Source: Oscillatoriaceae cyanobacterium Prado104 (GTDB lineage: Bacteria > Cyanobacteriota > Cyanobacteriia > Cyanobacteriales > Microcoleaceae). From it: a DNA stretch of 64,000 nt. How positions within the stretch are numbered: position 1 is the stretch's first letter; the number at the start of each line of letters is the position of its first letter. The position numbers and the translations under genes were made by a program. The notes under the pieces are model-generated. The model saw nothing but the letters and a program-made list of their open reading frames with translations, was not told the DNA's origin and searched no databases. Below, piece by piece: positions 34,893 through 44,346 of this stretch. The DNA lies in assembly GCA_025454405.1 (NCBI GenBank), contig JALOON010000027.1, forward strand, positions 26,801 to 90,800. Reading direction: 5' to 3'.

Positions 34893-36881
34893 CTACATTG
34901 CACGTTCGGTCAATTTTGTCAAGACCTGGTTCGATCGCTCGACAAAATCCTTCATTCCCTCAGCATCAAAACCCTTCTGGGCCATCAAAGCCAAGTCGTA
35001 AACGTGGTGGCAAATCATGCTAGCCAACTGCGCCGACGGAGACTCGCCACCGCCCTGAATAATCGCGCCCTGACTCAAACTGGTAAGATTTTGAATCAGC
35101 GGGTGGGCCGTATTCACCAGCAAAACATGTTCTTCGGGGAATTCCGCTGCTTGCTGCTGCAACAGCGCCGTCATATCCCGCATCCGGCGCAAAGCTTCCG
35201 GTAAAAGAACAATTGCAGGCGGCGTTCCCTCGGGAGAATCCGACTTCAAAGCTTCAGTGCGGATGTTCACTTTCGGCTTGTTCAAAGCTTTTTGGAACAA
35301 TTCTTTAATTTGTTCGCTGCGAGTTTTATTGGTAGCCGGATCGACAATTTCCGCTTCTTTTTCTTTGTCAATTAAAGTGTCGTCAAGTTCGGCATCCACC
35401 CGCGAAAATTTCACATCTTGATACTCGCGTTCTAGGAAACTAATAAAGTGCGTGTCGATGAAAGAATCCATAAACAGCACTTCTAAACCTTGGCTTTTGT
35501 GCAGCGCGACGTAAGTTGCTTGAGAAGCCGGATCGGTGCAGTAAAACACCCGATTTTCGTGGCGTTTTTGATTGCGTTCCAAATACTCTTTCAGCGTCGT
35601 GTAGGGCTGGGTAGAACCAGAAGTTTCCGACTTCGGAGTGACATCTTGCCACACATCTCCCGCCTCGGATTGTACTTGCACTTCGGGCGTTGCAGTTTCT
35701 GATTTTTCTGCTGGCGGTTCGTAGGTGCTGCGATAGATTAAGATATCTTCAACTTGCTTTTTGAACTTGTCATCGTTGAGGATGCCAAACTTGACAAAAG
35801 TGCCGATATCTTGCCAGCAACGGATGTATTCATCTCGATCGTCCCGGTAAAGTTCCTTGAGTCGATCGCCCACTTTTTTCGCGATATAATCAGCTATTCT
35901 CCGCACAGTACGGTTGCTTTGCAAGGAACTCCGAGACACGTTCAGCGGAATATCGGTACTGTCAATGACTCCCCGCAGCGGCATCAAGAATTTCGGAATA
36001 ATTTCCTCGCAGTGGTCGCTAACAAAAACCTGATTGCAGAATAGCTTGATGTTTCCTTGAGTAACATCCACATCCGGCCGCAATTTCGGGAAGAATAGAA
36101 TCCCGTTCACAATGAAAGGATAATCTGTATTCAGGTGCACCCACAGCAGCGGTTCCTCTTGGAACGGGTAAAGGTAGCGGTACAGATCCAAATAATCTTG
36201 TTTCTGCAAATTGCTTGCCGATTCCCGCCAAATAGCTTTGTGCTTGTTGAGTTCTTCACCCTCAAATTTGATGGGAACGGGCATGAAATCGCAGTAAGTT
36301 TTGATTAACTGCTTGATGCGGCTGGGCTCTAAATATTCCTGTTCTTCATCTTGCAGGGTTAGAGTAATCGTAGTGCCGCGTTCCGTGCGGGTAGATTCCG
36401 ACAGTTCAAAAGCGGGGGAACCGTCGCAAGACCAGTGTACAGCTTGCGCGCCTTCTTGGTAAGAAAGAGTGTCAATATCTACTTGCTTCGCCACCATGAA
36501 AGAAGAGTAAAAACCCAACCCAAAGTGACCGATAATTGCATCTTCGCCATTGCCTTGATATTTTTGAATAAATTCTTCAGCACTGGAGAAAGCGACTTGG
36601 TTGATGTATTTTTTTACCTCGTCGGCGGTCATGCCGATGCCGTTATCGGAAATTGAAATTGTTTTGTTTTCTTTGTCGATCGCAATGTTAATTTCGGGTT
36701 CGCCAATGCCACCGCTGTATTCCCCGGAACGGGAAACCATTTTTAGTTTGGCAATGGCATCAACACCGTTAGAAATTAGTTCCCGCAAGAAGACTTCGTG
36801 GTCGGTGTATAGCGACTTCTTAATAATCGGGAAGATATTCTCGGTATGAATTGTGATTGTTCCCTGTTCTAAAACTGTCAT
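34893..36881 (-). CDS. htpG: Molecular chaperone HtpG (Hsp90)
   Basis: 662 residues. N-terminal ATPase motifs: ELISNGVDAIAKL, ISDNGIGMTADEV and GHFGLGFYSSFMVA; middle-domain LNVSRSSLQSNRTVRRI with the catalytic arginine; a C-terminal dimerisation region. The usual ELISNASDA reads ELISNGVDA here, typical of cyanobacterial HtpG. It folds client proteins under heat and oxidative stress in the cytoplasm. Single gene; the upstream region is made of GTCAACT repeats, and no CIRCE element was found. Confidence 0.96.
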   Translation of the reverse strand: MTVLEQGTITIHTENIFPIIKKSLYTDHEVFLRELISNGVDAIAKLKMVSRSGEYSGGIGEPEINIAIDKENKTISISDNGIGMTADEVKKYINQVAFSSAEEFIQKYQGNGEDAIIGHFGLGFYSSFMVAKQVDIDTLSYQEGAQAVHWSCDGSPAFELSESTRTERGTTITLTLQDEEQEYLEPSRIKQLIKTYCDFMPVPIKFEGEELNKHKAIWRESASNLQKQDYLDLYRYLYPFQEEPLLWVHLNTDYPFIVNGILFFPKLRPDVDVTQGNIKLFCNQVFVSDHCEEIIPKFLMPLRGVIDSTDIPLNVSRSSLQSNRTVRRIADYIAKKVGDRLKELYRDDRDEYIRCWQDIGTFVKFGILNDDKFKKQVEDILIYRSTYEPPAEKSETATPEVQVQSEAGDVWQDVTPKSETSGSTQPYTTLKEYLERNQKRHENRVFYCTDPASQATYVALHKSQGLEVLFMDSFIDTHFISFLEREYQDVKFSRVDAELDDTLIDKEKEAEIVDPATNKTRSEQIKELFQKALNKPKVNIRTEALKSDSPEGTPPAIVLLPEALRRMRDMTALLQQQAAEFPEEHVLLVNTAHPLIQNLTSLSQGAIIQGGGESPSAQLASMICHHVYDLALMAQKGFDAEGMKDFVERSNQVLTKLTERAM

Positions 36882-36906
36882 AATTGTTCGCTAGGTAATT
36901 TTGAGA

Positions 36907-37138
36907 AATCAACTGTCAACCTGTTTGCTGTCAACTGTCAACTGTCAACTGTCAACTGTCAACTGTCAACTGACTATTTAATGATTTTGGGCGATCGCGC
37001 TACCTTTCGCCAAAGGGATTACCACAAAAAGCTGATTCGGTTTCCCACACATCATATCGCAACCACCAAAATGTTCTTCAGCCTTCAGCCTTCAGCCTTC
37101 AGCCTTACCCTCTTCCTTCTTCCTTCTTCCTTCTTCCT
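36907..37138. repeat. GTCAACT heptamer array and CTTCAGC/CTTCCTT repeats
   Basis: About eight copies of the heptamer AACTGTC (36907-36971), then TTCAGCCTTCAGCCTTCAGCC and CTTCCTTCTTCCTTCTTCC (about 37078-37138). They fill the spacer between htpG and the sensor kinase gene. Confidence 0.8.
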
Positions 37139-38482
37139 TCACAGGGGCAACCGCAGCAGGAAAGTAGAACCTTGCCCGAATTCGCTGCGGGCGGTGAGGG
37201 TGCCGCGGTGGGCGCGGGCGATGGTTTGGGCGATGGCTAATCCCAAGCCCGATCCGCCTGTATGGCGCGATCGATCGCTGTTGACTCGGTAGAATCGATC
37301 GAATATGCGATCGATATCTTTGGCTGCAATCCCGATTCCCGTATCGCGCACTTCAATTATCGCCTCTTGGTGGCTGCTATCTAAAATAACTGTTACTTTT
37401 CCCCCAGCCGGAGTGTACTGAATGGCATTCACAATTAAGTTAGCAACCAAACGGTAAAGTCGATCGGAATCGCCAGCAACATTCAATTGCTGCGGCGCGC
37501 GCATTTCGGATTTTAGCATTACTTTAGAGGCGATCGCTAAAGCAGCAAATTCTTCTACTAAATCGCAAACTAAGTCATTCAAACAGCAAAGTTGGGGGCG
37601 ATCGGATTTTGTTTGAATGTCTGTTTGAGAGTCCATGCGTGCCAACAGCAACAAATCGGCGACTAACTGAGTCAAACGGCGGTTTTGACGGTCGATCGTC
37701 CGCAATATTTCCCGCGCTTCTTTTTCTGACAATTCAGGCATCAACAGCGCGGATTCTACTGTGGCTTGAGAAGCTGCTAAAGGCGTGCGCAATTCGTGGG
37801 CGGCATCTGCTGTAAACTGTTGGATTTGTCTGTAGGAAGCATAAATCGGTTTCATTGCCAATCCTGCCAGCCACCAGCTAGAAAATCCTACTAAAATTAA
37901 TGCGGCAGGCAATCCCACTTTTAAAATTAATTTAACTGTATTGAGATAGTCGTTGAAGTCTTGCAAGCTGCGCCCGACTTGAAAATATCCCCAATCTTGA
38001 TGGGTTTGAGTGTGCAGCGATACAGAAATTTGATGGTAAATGTTGCCTTGGTTGTCGGTTATTGTTTGCCAGGGTTGGGGTTTGAATGTTGGGGGTAAGG
38101 TTTCGGGATAGGTGCCGGCTGTGGCAATTAATTTGCCTGAGTTATCGAACAAGCGAATGTAGTAATAATTTTGGTTTATGGCAGTTAAAATATGCTTTTC
38201 TGGTGGCGGTTTTTTCGAGCCGTTAATGCCGATAATGCGGAGGTTGGGTAACAGTTCGTTAACTATTGGTTCGAGTTTTCCGGGCTGTTGCAATTTGATT
38301 TCGAGGCTGTCGTGGAGGGTGCCGGCTACTGATTCTAATTCTCTATCTATTGCTACCCAATAAGCGCGGGCGATCGCTTTATATACGCCAAATCCTAGTA
38401 AGCTTAAAATTAATCCCATTACTGCTGCGTAGGAAAGGGCTAGTTGCGTGCGGGTTCGGTTAAATAGTTTGTTTTGATTCAC
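37139..38482 (-). CDS. rppB: RppB/NrsS-like sensor histidine kinase
   Basis: 447 residues. Membrane helix 1 (about 12-36), periplasmic sensor domain (about 40-185), helix 2 (about 188-212), HisKA with ADAAHELRTPLAAS (about 222-285) and HATPase (about 330-447: LIVNAIQYTPAGG, DTGIGIAAKDIDRIFDRFYR, GGSGLGLAIA). Sequence style fits the cyanobacterial RppB/NrsS family, which with RppA/NrsR senses redox state or nickel. The position downstream of metal-efflux genes favours a metal response (inference). It is separated from its regulator gene by an intervening toxin-antitoxin pair. Confidence 0.85.
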   Translation of the reverse strand: MNQNKLFNRTRTQLALSYAAVMGLILSLLGFGVYKAIARAYWVAIDRELESVAGTLHDSLEIKLQQPGKLEPIVNELLPNLRIIGINGSKKPPPEKHILTAINQNYYYIRLFDNSGKLIATAGTYPETLPPTFKPQPWQTITDNQGNIYHQISVSLHTQTHQDWGYFQVGRSLQDFNDYLNTVKLILKVGLPAALILVGFSSWWLAGLAMKPIYASYRQIQQFTADAAHELRTPLAASQATVESALLMPELSEKEAREILRTIDRQNRRLTQLVADLLLLARMDSQTDIQTKSDRPQLCCLNDLVCDLVEEFAALAIASKVMLKSEMRAPQQLNVAGDSDRLYRLVANLIVNAIQYTPAGGKVTVILDSSHQEAIIEVRDTGIGIAAKDIDRIFDRFYRVNSDRSRHTGGSGLGLAIAQTIARAHRGTLTARSEFGQGSTFLLRLPL

Positions 38483-38523
38483 GTTCGATCGTTTTAGTAG
38501 TTGGTGATTTTTTGGGATAAGAT

Positions 38524-38692
38524 TTTTTTACCGCAGAGGGCGCAGAGGGCGCAGAGAGAGAGAGAAAAGAGAGGGTTAGTTGAAAGTTTTTATGGGAATG
38601 TTTGGGATTTTTTAGTTATTGGTAATTGCTTGAGTATGAGTTTTTTTTACCGCAGAGGGCACAGAGGGCGCAGAGAGAGAAAGGAGAGAGTT
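38524..38692. repeat. Two copies of ACCGCAGAGGGCGCAGAG repeat
   Basis: TTTTTACCGCAGAGGGCGCA (from about 38524) and TTTTTTACCGCAGAGGGCAC (from about 38641) are each followed by GCAGAGAGAG. A reverse-orientation relative is at 8541-8582. They lie between the sensor kinase and the toxin gene. Confidence 0.7.
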
Positions 38693-38704
38693 TGCTTAAA
38701 AATC

Positions 38705-39052
38705 TCAAGGCAAATATCCCAAGGTAAATAATACAGTATTTTCTAATTGTACCAAGATATCTGGACTAACTTCACCAATTTTATTTCGCAATCGTGTTTT
38801 ATCCAAAACTCGCATTTGATGGCACAATGCAACAGAATCTTGAGTCAATCCTCCCTCACCGCTGGGAATCAAAACACATGAAGGGAGAGAGGCGCGACGC
38901 AGATTAGCTGTTAGAGGAATACTAATAACAGTAGTCGTGTATCTTGAAATAGTATCATTCTGGAAAATAATTATGGGACGCACACCTGCCTGTTCGGAAC
39001 CTTGTACGGGATCGAGGTTGGCAATCCAGATTTCACCTCGTCTATTTGTCAT
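38705..39052 (-). CDS. MazF/PemK-type toxin
   Basis: 115 residues. RRGEIWIANLDPVQGSEQAGVRPIIIFQND, then TTTVISIPLTANLRRA and LTQDSVALCHQMRVLDKTRL, are the canonical beta-barrel segments of MazF endoribonucleases, including the R-x-GEIW start and the SEQAGVRP loop. Its ATG overlaps the antitoxin stop by four bases (ATGA). Predicted sequence-specific mRNA cleavage, held in check by the upstream antitoxin. Placed between rppA and rppB. Confidence 0.92.
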   Translation of the reverse strand: MTNRRGEIWIANLDPVQGSEQAGVRPIIIFQNDTISRYTTTVISIPLTANLRRASLPSCVLIPSGEGGLTQDSVALCHQMRVLDKTRLRNKIGEVSPDILVQLENTVLFTLGYLP

Positions 39053-39279
39053 AGCAAATCCTCATTTTTGAGGAGTTCTGCATATTCACTCATTCCGAGT
39101 TCTGCAAGTTGTCGGTCTTCTTCTGCAAATTCGCTATAGAGTGCTGCTAAGTTAGTTTCATCAACTGTAATATTAGTAACTAATCTGGCACGAAATTTCA
39201 GAAATGCAATAAATTCAAAGACTTGTTTGAGTTGTTCTGGATCGAGCTTTTCTAACTCTTGTTGAATTAACTCTTTCAT
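39049..39279 (-). CDS. MazE-like antitoxin
   Basis: 76 residues. The first half (IQQELEKLDPEQLKQVFEFIAFLKFRAR) is a DUF2281-like helical module; the acidic C-terminus (LAALYSEFAEEDRQLAELGMSEYAELLKNEDLL) is the segment expected to wrap the MazF-type toxin. Four-base overlap with the toxin. It shows no recognisable AbrB domain, so DNA binding is uncertain. Confidence 0.82.
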   Translation of the reverse strand: MKELIQQELEKLDPEQLKQVFEFIAFLKFRARLVTNITVDETNLAALYSEFAEEDRQLAELGMSEYAELLKNEDLL

Positions 39280-39388
39280 GGCAGTTATTTTTGAGAGCTA
39301 TTTTCTATATTATAGCAAGATTTGGGAAACCTAATATAAGCTGTTGTGTCTATATTGTATGTTGCTCGATCGAGCAAATCGAAAATCG

Positions 39389-40096
39389 TCAAATATTTTC
39401 CCCTTCTCCCTTTCTCATGCGATATCCGACGCCGTGGACGGTTTCAATTAAGTTGGCGCAGCCAGCAGCTTCTAATTTGCGCCGCAGCAAGCGTACTTGG
39501 GCTGCTACTACGTTGCTGAAGGTATCTGCATTTGCTTCCCAGATTTGATTGCGAATTCGATCGGTTGTTACTATTTGATTGGGATGTTTCATCAAGTATT
39601 CTAGCAGTTGAAATTCTTTGTTTGTGAGGGGAATTGTCTGGTTTTTACCGCTGCGATCGAGCTTATTTACAGTGCGACTTCCGCAGTCTAAAATCAGATT
39701 TCCTATTTGTATTTGTTGGGGCTGAATTTGGGGCGATCGTCTCTGCAATGCCCGCAATCTTGCTAATAATTCTGCCATACCGAAAGGTTTGACTAAATAA
39801 TCGTCAGCCCCGGCATCCAATCCTGCTACTTTATCTTCCATTCTATCTTTTGCTGTGAGCATTAGCACGGGCAAAGTGCTGTTTTTGGTACGCAATCTTT
39901 GCAACAATTCCAGTCCTGATAATCCGGGCAACAACCAGTCAAAAATCGCTAATGTATATTCCATCCACTGGCTTTCTAAGTATTCCCAAGCTTCTCTACC
40001 GTCTTGCGCCCAATCGACTGTATATTTTTCTTGTTTTAGGGTGCGATCGATCGCTTTTCCTAAATCCGGTTCGTCTTCAACTAGCAATACTCTCAT
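39389..40096 (-). CDS. rppA: RppA/NrsR-like OmpR-family response regulator
   Basis: 235 residues. Receiver domain with the acidic pair in LLVEDEPD, phospho-acceptor Asp in AIFDWLLPGLSG, the TAKD switch and K in YLVKPFG; the C-terminal winged helix (about 130-230) has the OmpR recognition pattern NVVAAQVRLLRRKLEAAG and TVHGVGYRM. Sequence closely fits cyanobacterial RppA/NrsR regulators, known for redox (RppA) or nickel-efflux (NrsR) control. It should bind the TTTCATC direct repeats found upstream of the adaptor and pump genes (inference). Confidence 0.9.
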   Translation of the reverse strand: MRVLLVEDEPDLGKAIDRTLKQEKYTVDWAQDGREAWEYLESQWMEYTLAIFDWLLPGLSGLELLQRLRTKNSTLPVLMLTAKDRMEDKVAGLDAGADDYLVKPFGMAELLARLRALQRRSPQIQPQQIQIGNLILDCGSRTVNKLDRSGKNQTIPLTNKEFQLLEYLMKHPNQIVTTDRIRNQIWEANADTFSNVVAAQVRLLRRKLEAAGCANLIETVHGVGYRMRKGEGENI

Positions 40097-40188
40097 AATT
40101 TGGGAATTGGGAATGGGGAATTGGGAATTGATAGAGCGATCGTATTAAATTATTTTAATCTAAGATATGGCAGTACGAGCGATAATGC

Positions 40189-40283
40189 TGTAGGGGCGGG
40201 TTCGCCAACCATATGTAATTCTCATTAATAATTGAAATAAACCCGCCCCCACCCCACGGAAAACCCCAATTAGCCTTGGTGTA
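40189..40283 (+). repeat. GGCGGGTTCGCCAAC cassette, copy 2
   Basis: TGTAGGGGCGGGTTCGCCAA ... AATAAACCCGCCCC ... CCCCACGGAAAA, then a TTGGTGTAAG end. It lies in the 40097-40407 spacer upstream of rppA; the rest of that spacer is AT-rich without a recognised site. Confidence 0.7.
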
Positions 40284-40407
40284 AGTCTATATTTAATAGA
40301 ACTTACACACTCCGAAAATAAACCGGCTTTTTCAGCAGCAATACTCGATTTTAGCCTTGAATGCTGGTGAAAAACCGATTTATAAAACCCTATAACTGCT
40401 GTTTTTG

Positions 40408-40884
40408 CTATTGAGTGAAAGTAAAACGGCCGTCTACTTTTTCTCCGTTAACATTCGCCGTCACTTTCACGGGATACTGTCCGGCTTCTTTACCGGGAAA
40501 TGTCCCATAGTAATGTTTGCCCTCAGCGTCGTATTTGAGTTCGAGGGTTTGCTGTTTGCCATTGGGTAACTGCACTTGAGCGACAACTTTTGCATTGGGA
40601 ACTGGTTCGAGTTTTTCGCCTTTTTTCACGTAAAGATCCATGTGAGTTCCGGCGTCTTCTTTCTCAGTTAAAAACTCTAGATGATAGCCTCCAGACTTGA
40701 CAACTTGACCGCCTTTAGATGCTTGAGGATGCTCTGTTTTAGCAGTTGTGGCAGGTTGAGCGGCTGCTGGAGTAGATGCTGGGCTGTTATTTGGTTCGCT
40801 GGCTTTTTCGCCTTGACTGCAACCTCCTAAAAATAGCAATCCGACGCTGCCTAAAACAATTAAATTTGATTTGAAAGATTTCAT
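40408..40884 (-). CDS. FixH/YtkA-like lipoprotein in the metal-efflux locus
   Basis: 158 residues from ATG at 40884, preceded by a strong AAAGGAGT; the longer frame from 40977 is encoded by a TTTTAGATTTTGG repeat. Signal peptide with lipobox LFLGGC (Cys about 23), then a Ser/Pro/Ala-rich linker and an immunoglobulin-like domain (about 60-158: GGYHLEFLTEKEDAGTHMDLYV, PNAKVVAQVQLPNGKQQ, YYGTFPGKEAGQYPVKVTAN). Such proteins often accompany HME-RND efflux systems and may bind metal in the periplasm. It follows the pump gene closely on the same strand. Confidence 0.75.
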   Translation of the reverse strand: MKSFKSNLIVLGSVGLLFLGGCSQGEKASEPNNSPASTPAAAQPATTAKTEHPQASKGGQVVKSGGYHLEFLTEKEDAGTHMDLYVKKGEKLEPVPNAKVVAQVQLPNGKQQTLELKYDAEGKHYYGTFPGKEAGQYPVKVTANVNGEKVDGRFTFTQ

Positions 40885-40987
40885 TTGTTGTACTCCTTTA
40901 ACGATTTTAGATTTTGGATTTTGGATTTTCGATCGGGATTGAAGATTTTCGATTGTTTTTTCGATCGGGTGATTCAACTGTCAACTA

Positions 40988-43900
40988 TCAACTGTCAATT
41001 GGTTTTCCAGGTCGCAAAAAATGTCCGAATTGAGCGTATAATGCTGGCAAAACTAACAGCGTTAGCGCTGTAGAAGTAAACAATCCTCCTAAAACTACTA
41101 CGGAAAGTGGCTGCAACAGTTCTTTGCCCGCCCCGCCTTCTAAGACTAATGGTGCTAAACCTAAAGCTGAGGTTAAAGCTGTCATCAAAATAGCATTGAG
41201 CCGTTCCATCGAGCCTTTAACAATCGCTTCCTTAACAGGCATTCCCTCCGCAAATTTGGTGTTGTAGTTGTCTACTAATAATAAGCCGTTGCGCGTGGCA
41301 ACGCCGAATAAAGTGACAAAGCCAACTAAGGAAGCTACGGAAATGATGCCACCAGTTAAAGCTACTGCTATTACACCTCCTACTAAGCCGATCGGCAAGT
41401 TAATGATAATCGCAGCAGTTGAGGGAATCGATCTGACGGAAATGTACATCAATACTGTAATTATAACAAAGGCGATCGCGCTATATATTGTAATATTTTG
41501 TGATGCTCTTTGTTCGGCTTCAAATTGACCGCCGTATTGGATAAAATAGCCGGCAGGTAACTGTACCTCTCTTTTTACTTTAGCTTGAATTTCATTCACG
41601 ACCGATCGCAAATCTCTACCTTTAGCATTTGCCGCAGCTACAATTAAGCGGGAAACATTCTCGCGGTTAATCGTATTGGGGCCCGTACCGTATTTTACAG
41701 TAGCAACTTGGGTGAGGGGAATTTTAGTCCCAGTTGGAGTATCAACCAGCAAATTTTGAATAGTTTCTAGGTTATTTCTCGCTGACGGCTGCAACCAAAC
41801 AACTAAATCGAAAGTTTGCTGCGCTTCCAAAACTTGAGACACAACTTTCCCGTTTAAAGCAGTCTCAATTATTTCAGAAAGTTCTCCGATTTTCAAACCG
41901 TATCTCCCCGCAGCTTGGCGGTTGAATTTAACTTGAATTTGCTGCACGGGTACTTGCGGTTCGAGTTGCAAGTCTACAATGCCATTAACTGTTTTCATTT
42001 GTTCTTCAACTTTAGCACCGATCGCCCGCAGTTGCTCTAAATCTGGACCGAAGATTTTGACAGCAATTTGACTCCTGACGCCGGATAAAACCTCATCCAT
42101 CCGGTGCGAAATAAAACCGCCGACATTGGGTGCAACTCCCGGTAATTTCCCAAATTCCTGCCGCAAAGATTCCAAAGTTTTCTGCCTGTTTTTCATGCCT
42201 TCTTCGCTCAAACCGATGTCAATGTGAGCCGAATTAACGCCCGCAGCATCAGCATCTCCCGGAGCTCTGCCCGATCGCACTTGTACGTATTCAAATCTGG
42301 TATCCTGTTTGAGGGCATCTTCGATCGCAAAAGCCGCGCTATTTGTTGTTTCCAAAGATACGCCCGGATACAGTAGAATTGTATTCACCAAAGTTTGCTC
42401 CTGAAACTCCGGCAAAAACACCCGTCCGAAGGATGGTAAAATAATTAATGCTGCCACCATGCTAGCAGCAGCCACAGCTAAAATAATCGTTGCATAACGC
42501 ATGGAAAATCGGATGCAATAATGATAAATATGCTTGCAAAATCTCGGCAACCAAGGTTCTTTTTCGCTCATGCGTTTGTGAGGCAATAAAATAGCGCACA
42601 GGGCGGGAGAAATTAACAGCGATTCCAGACTGGAAACTACTACAACTACTAAATAAGTAATCCCCATCGGCGTAAAGATTCGCCCTTCAACACCGGGCAA
42701 AGTAAAAATTGGCGAAAACACTACAATGCCAATTACTGTCGCTCCAATTAACGAATCTCGCACCTCCTGACTGCCGTCAAAAATCACATCCAACACCGGG
42801 CGCTGGTGGTGAGAAGCAATATTTTCTCTCAAGTTGCGATAGGTATTTTCAGCATACACAATAGCATCATCGATCGCAGTCCCGATCGCCACCGACAAAC
42901 CGCCCAAAGTCATCGTATTCAATCCCAATCCCAGCCAATTCATTGCCAGCAAACCGAACAGCCAAGTTAGGAAAAAATCGAGCAAAACTACTGTCAAAGT
43001 CCGCCAATTCATCAAAAATGGAATCAGGATAATGGTAACGATCATGCTGCCTTCAATTAAAGCCGATCGCACGTTTTCTACCGAAGAGTTGATATACTCT
43101 TCCTGCCGAAAAGTGACGGCAACTTTAATATCTTGAGGCAGGGATTGCTGCACTTCAGTCATTGCTGCTTCTACCGCTTTCGTCACCGCCGGCGTATCAG
43201 CAACAGGCTGCCTGTTTACCATCACAATTACAGCTTTCTTGCCGTTAAAACTGCCGTCGCCCCGCTTGATTCCCGCACCTATTTTAACATCAGCTACATC
43301 TCCAAGTCTAATAACTTTTCCATCGCGAGATGCGATCGCGGATTGCTGCAAATCTGCCACCGATTCAATCCGCCCCACACCTCTGATTAAAGTTTCCTTA
43401 TCCGGCGTAATTAAATAACCGCCAGGAGCGTTAACATTTGCCGCCTCCGCCGCTCCAACAACTTGCTGCAAGGAAACATTAAATGCTTGCAATTTCGCAG
43501 GTTCAGCTAATACTTGATACTGCCTTTGTTCGCCGCCGTAAACAACGACTTGAGCAACCCCTGGAACTGCTAAAAGGCGATTTGTGACTTGCCAATCAAT
43601 CAGGCGGCGCACTTCCATCAGCGGCGTAGTTTCTGATGTGAAAGCATAGGTAATAACAGTGCCGACAGGCGAAGTTGTCGGAGAAATTTGCGGCGTTTCT
43701 ACACCTGCGGGTAGCTTGCTTTCAGCTTGCTGCAACCTTTCGGTAATTAACTGTCTGGCCTGATAAATTTCAGTTCCCCAATCGAAGATAACTTTAACTA
43801 CAGAAAGACCGACAGCAGAGGCCGATCGCACTGCTGTTACTCCGGGAGTTCCGTTAATTGCACTTTCGATCGGCAGTGTTACTAAAGACTCGATTTCTTC

Positions 43901-44074
43901 CGGTGCTAAACCCGGTGCTTCTGTTTGAATTTCCACCTGCGGCGGTGCAAAAGGTGGGAAAACATCGAGCGACATTGTGGGGACAATATATAAAGTCCAA
44001 ATAGTAACAATTATCGTCGCGAGAACGACTAGCCAGCGGCGGTCGATTACCCATCTCAGAATTGTGCTGAACAT
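40988..44074 (-). CDS. CusA/CzcA-family heavy-metal efflux RND pump
   Basis: 1028 residues, normal for HME-RND. Twelve membrane helices in two halves with large periplasmic loops; proton-driven export of metal ions together with an adaptor and an outer-membrane channel. The TM4 motif reads VAIGTAIDDAIVYAEN: the central Asp and the Glu are kept, but the Asp of the CzcA DFG motif is Ala-Ile-Gly, as in CusA-like members, so the metal cannot be assigned confidently. The adaptor gene lies 2.1 kb upstream, separated by a livK-like gene. A direct-repeat operator candidate lies at 44199-44216. No outer-membrane factor gene is in the window. Confidence 0.93.
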   Translation of the reverse strand: MFSTILRWVIDRRWLVVLATIIVTIWTLYIVPTMSLDVFPPFAPPQVEIQTEAPGLAPEEIESLVTLPIESAINGTPGVTAVRSASAVGLSVVKVIFDWGTEIYQARQLITERLQQAESKLPAGVETPQISPTTSPVGTVITYAFTSETTPLMEVRRLIDWQVTNRLLAVPGVAQVVVYGGEQRQYQVLAEPAKLQAFNVSLQQVVGAAEAANVNAPGGYLITPDKETLIRGVGRIESVADLQQSAIASRDGKVIRLGDVADVKIGAGIKRGDGSFNGKKAVIVMVNRQPVADTPAVTKAVEAAMTEVQQSLPQDIKVAVTFRQEEYINSSVENVRSALIEGSMIVTIILIPFLMNWRTLTVVLLDFFLTWLFGLLAMNWLGLGLNTMTLGGLSVAIGTAIDDAIVYAENTYRNLRENIASHHQRPVLDVIFDGSQEVRDSLIGATVIGIVVFSPIFTLPGVEGRIFTPMGITYLVVVVVSSLESLLISPALCAILLPHKRMSEKEPWLPRFCKHIYHYCIRFSMRYATIILAVAAASMVAALIILPSFGRVFLPEFQEQTLVNTILLYPGVSLETTNSAAFAIEDALKQDTRFEYVQVRSGRAPGDADAAGVNSAHIDIGLSEEGMKNRQKTLESLRQEFGKLPGVAPNVGGFISHRMDEVLSGVRSQIAVKIFGPDLEQLRAIGAKVEEQMKTVNGIVDLQLEPQVPVQQIQVKFNRQAAGRYGLKIGELSEIIETALNGKVVSQVLEAQQTFDLVVWLQPSARNNLETIQNLLVDTPTGTKIPLTQVATVKYGTGPNTINRENVSRLIVAAANAKGRDLRSVVNEIQAKVKREVQLPAGYFIQYGGQFEAEQRASQNITIYSAIAFVIITVLMYISVRSIPSTAAIIINLPIGLVGGVIAVALTGGIISVASLVGFVTLFGVATRNGLLLVDNYNTKFAEGMPVKEAIVKGSMERLNAILMTALTSALGLAPLVLEGGAGKELLQPLSVVVLGGLFTSTALTLLVLPALYAQFGHFLRPGKPIDS

Positions 44075-44082
44075 TTAATTTT

Positions 44083-44136
44083 GTAATTGGTAATTGATAA
44101 TTGGTAATTGGTAATTGATAATTGGTAATTGGTGAT
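44083..44136. repeat. AATTGGTAATTGATAATTGGT repeats before the pump gene
   Basis: Seven-base-type AATTGGT/AATTGAT units stand between the operator candidate and the pump start codon. The same repeat (45840-45882) precedes the second remnant of the pump's start next to the livK-like gene. Confidence 0.75.
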
Positions 44137-44198
44137 TTCAACTGGATGCCTTGGCTGAAGATTGTTAAATAGCTCTTCAATTTAGATTTACAGACAAA

Positions 44199-44216
44199 AA
44201 TGAAATTAGGATGAAA
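44199..44216 (-). promoter_or_regulatory. Candidate RppA operator upstream of the pump gene
   Basis: Read on the minus strand: TTTCATC-CTAA-TTTCATT, a direct repeat with an 11-base period as bound by OmpR-family regulators. The same site is found before the adaptor gene (48137-48154). Distance to the pump ATG is about 125 bases, the extra length coming from the inserted repeats. Confidence 0.5.
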
Positions 44217-44346
44217 TATTTTAACTGTCCTATCTAAAATATCAACTCTAAAATCTAAAATGGTATAACTGCATAGATATTTTTAACAACGCAGCTTAAA
44301 ATAGTTATTAGACAAGCACCAAAACACTACTCGCACTTACCAATTA

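Noticed and set aside
36882..36980. CIRCE-type heat-shock operator before htpG
   Set aside because: The region consists of GTCAACT heptamers; no TTAGCACTC/GAGTGCTAA arms were found.
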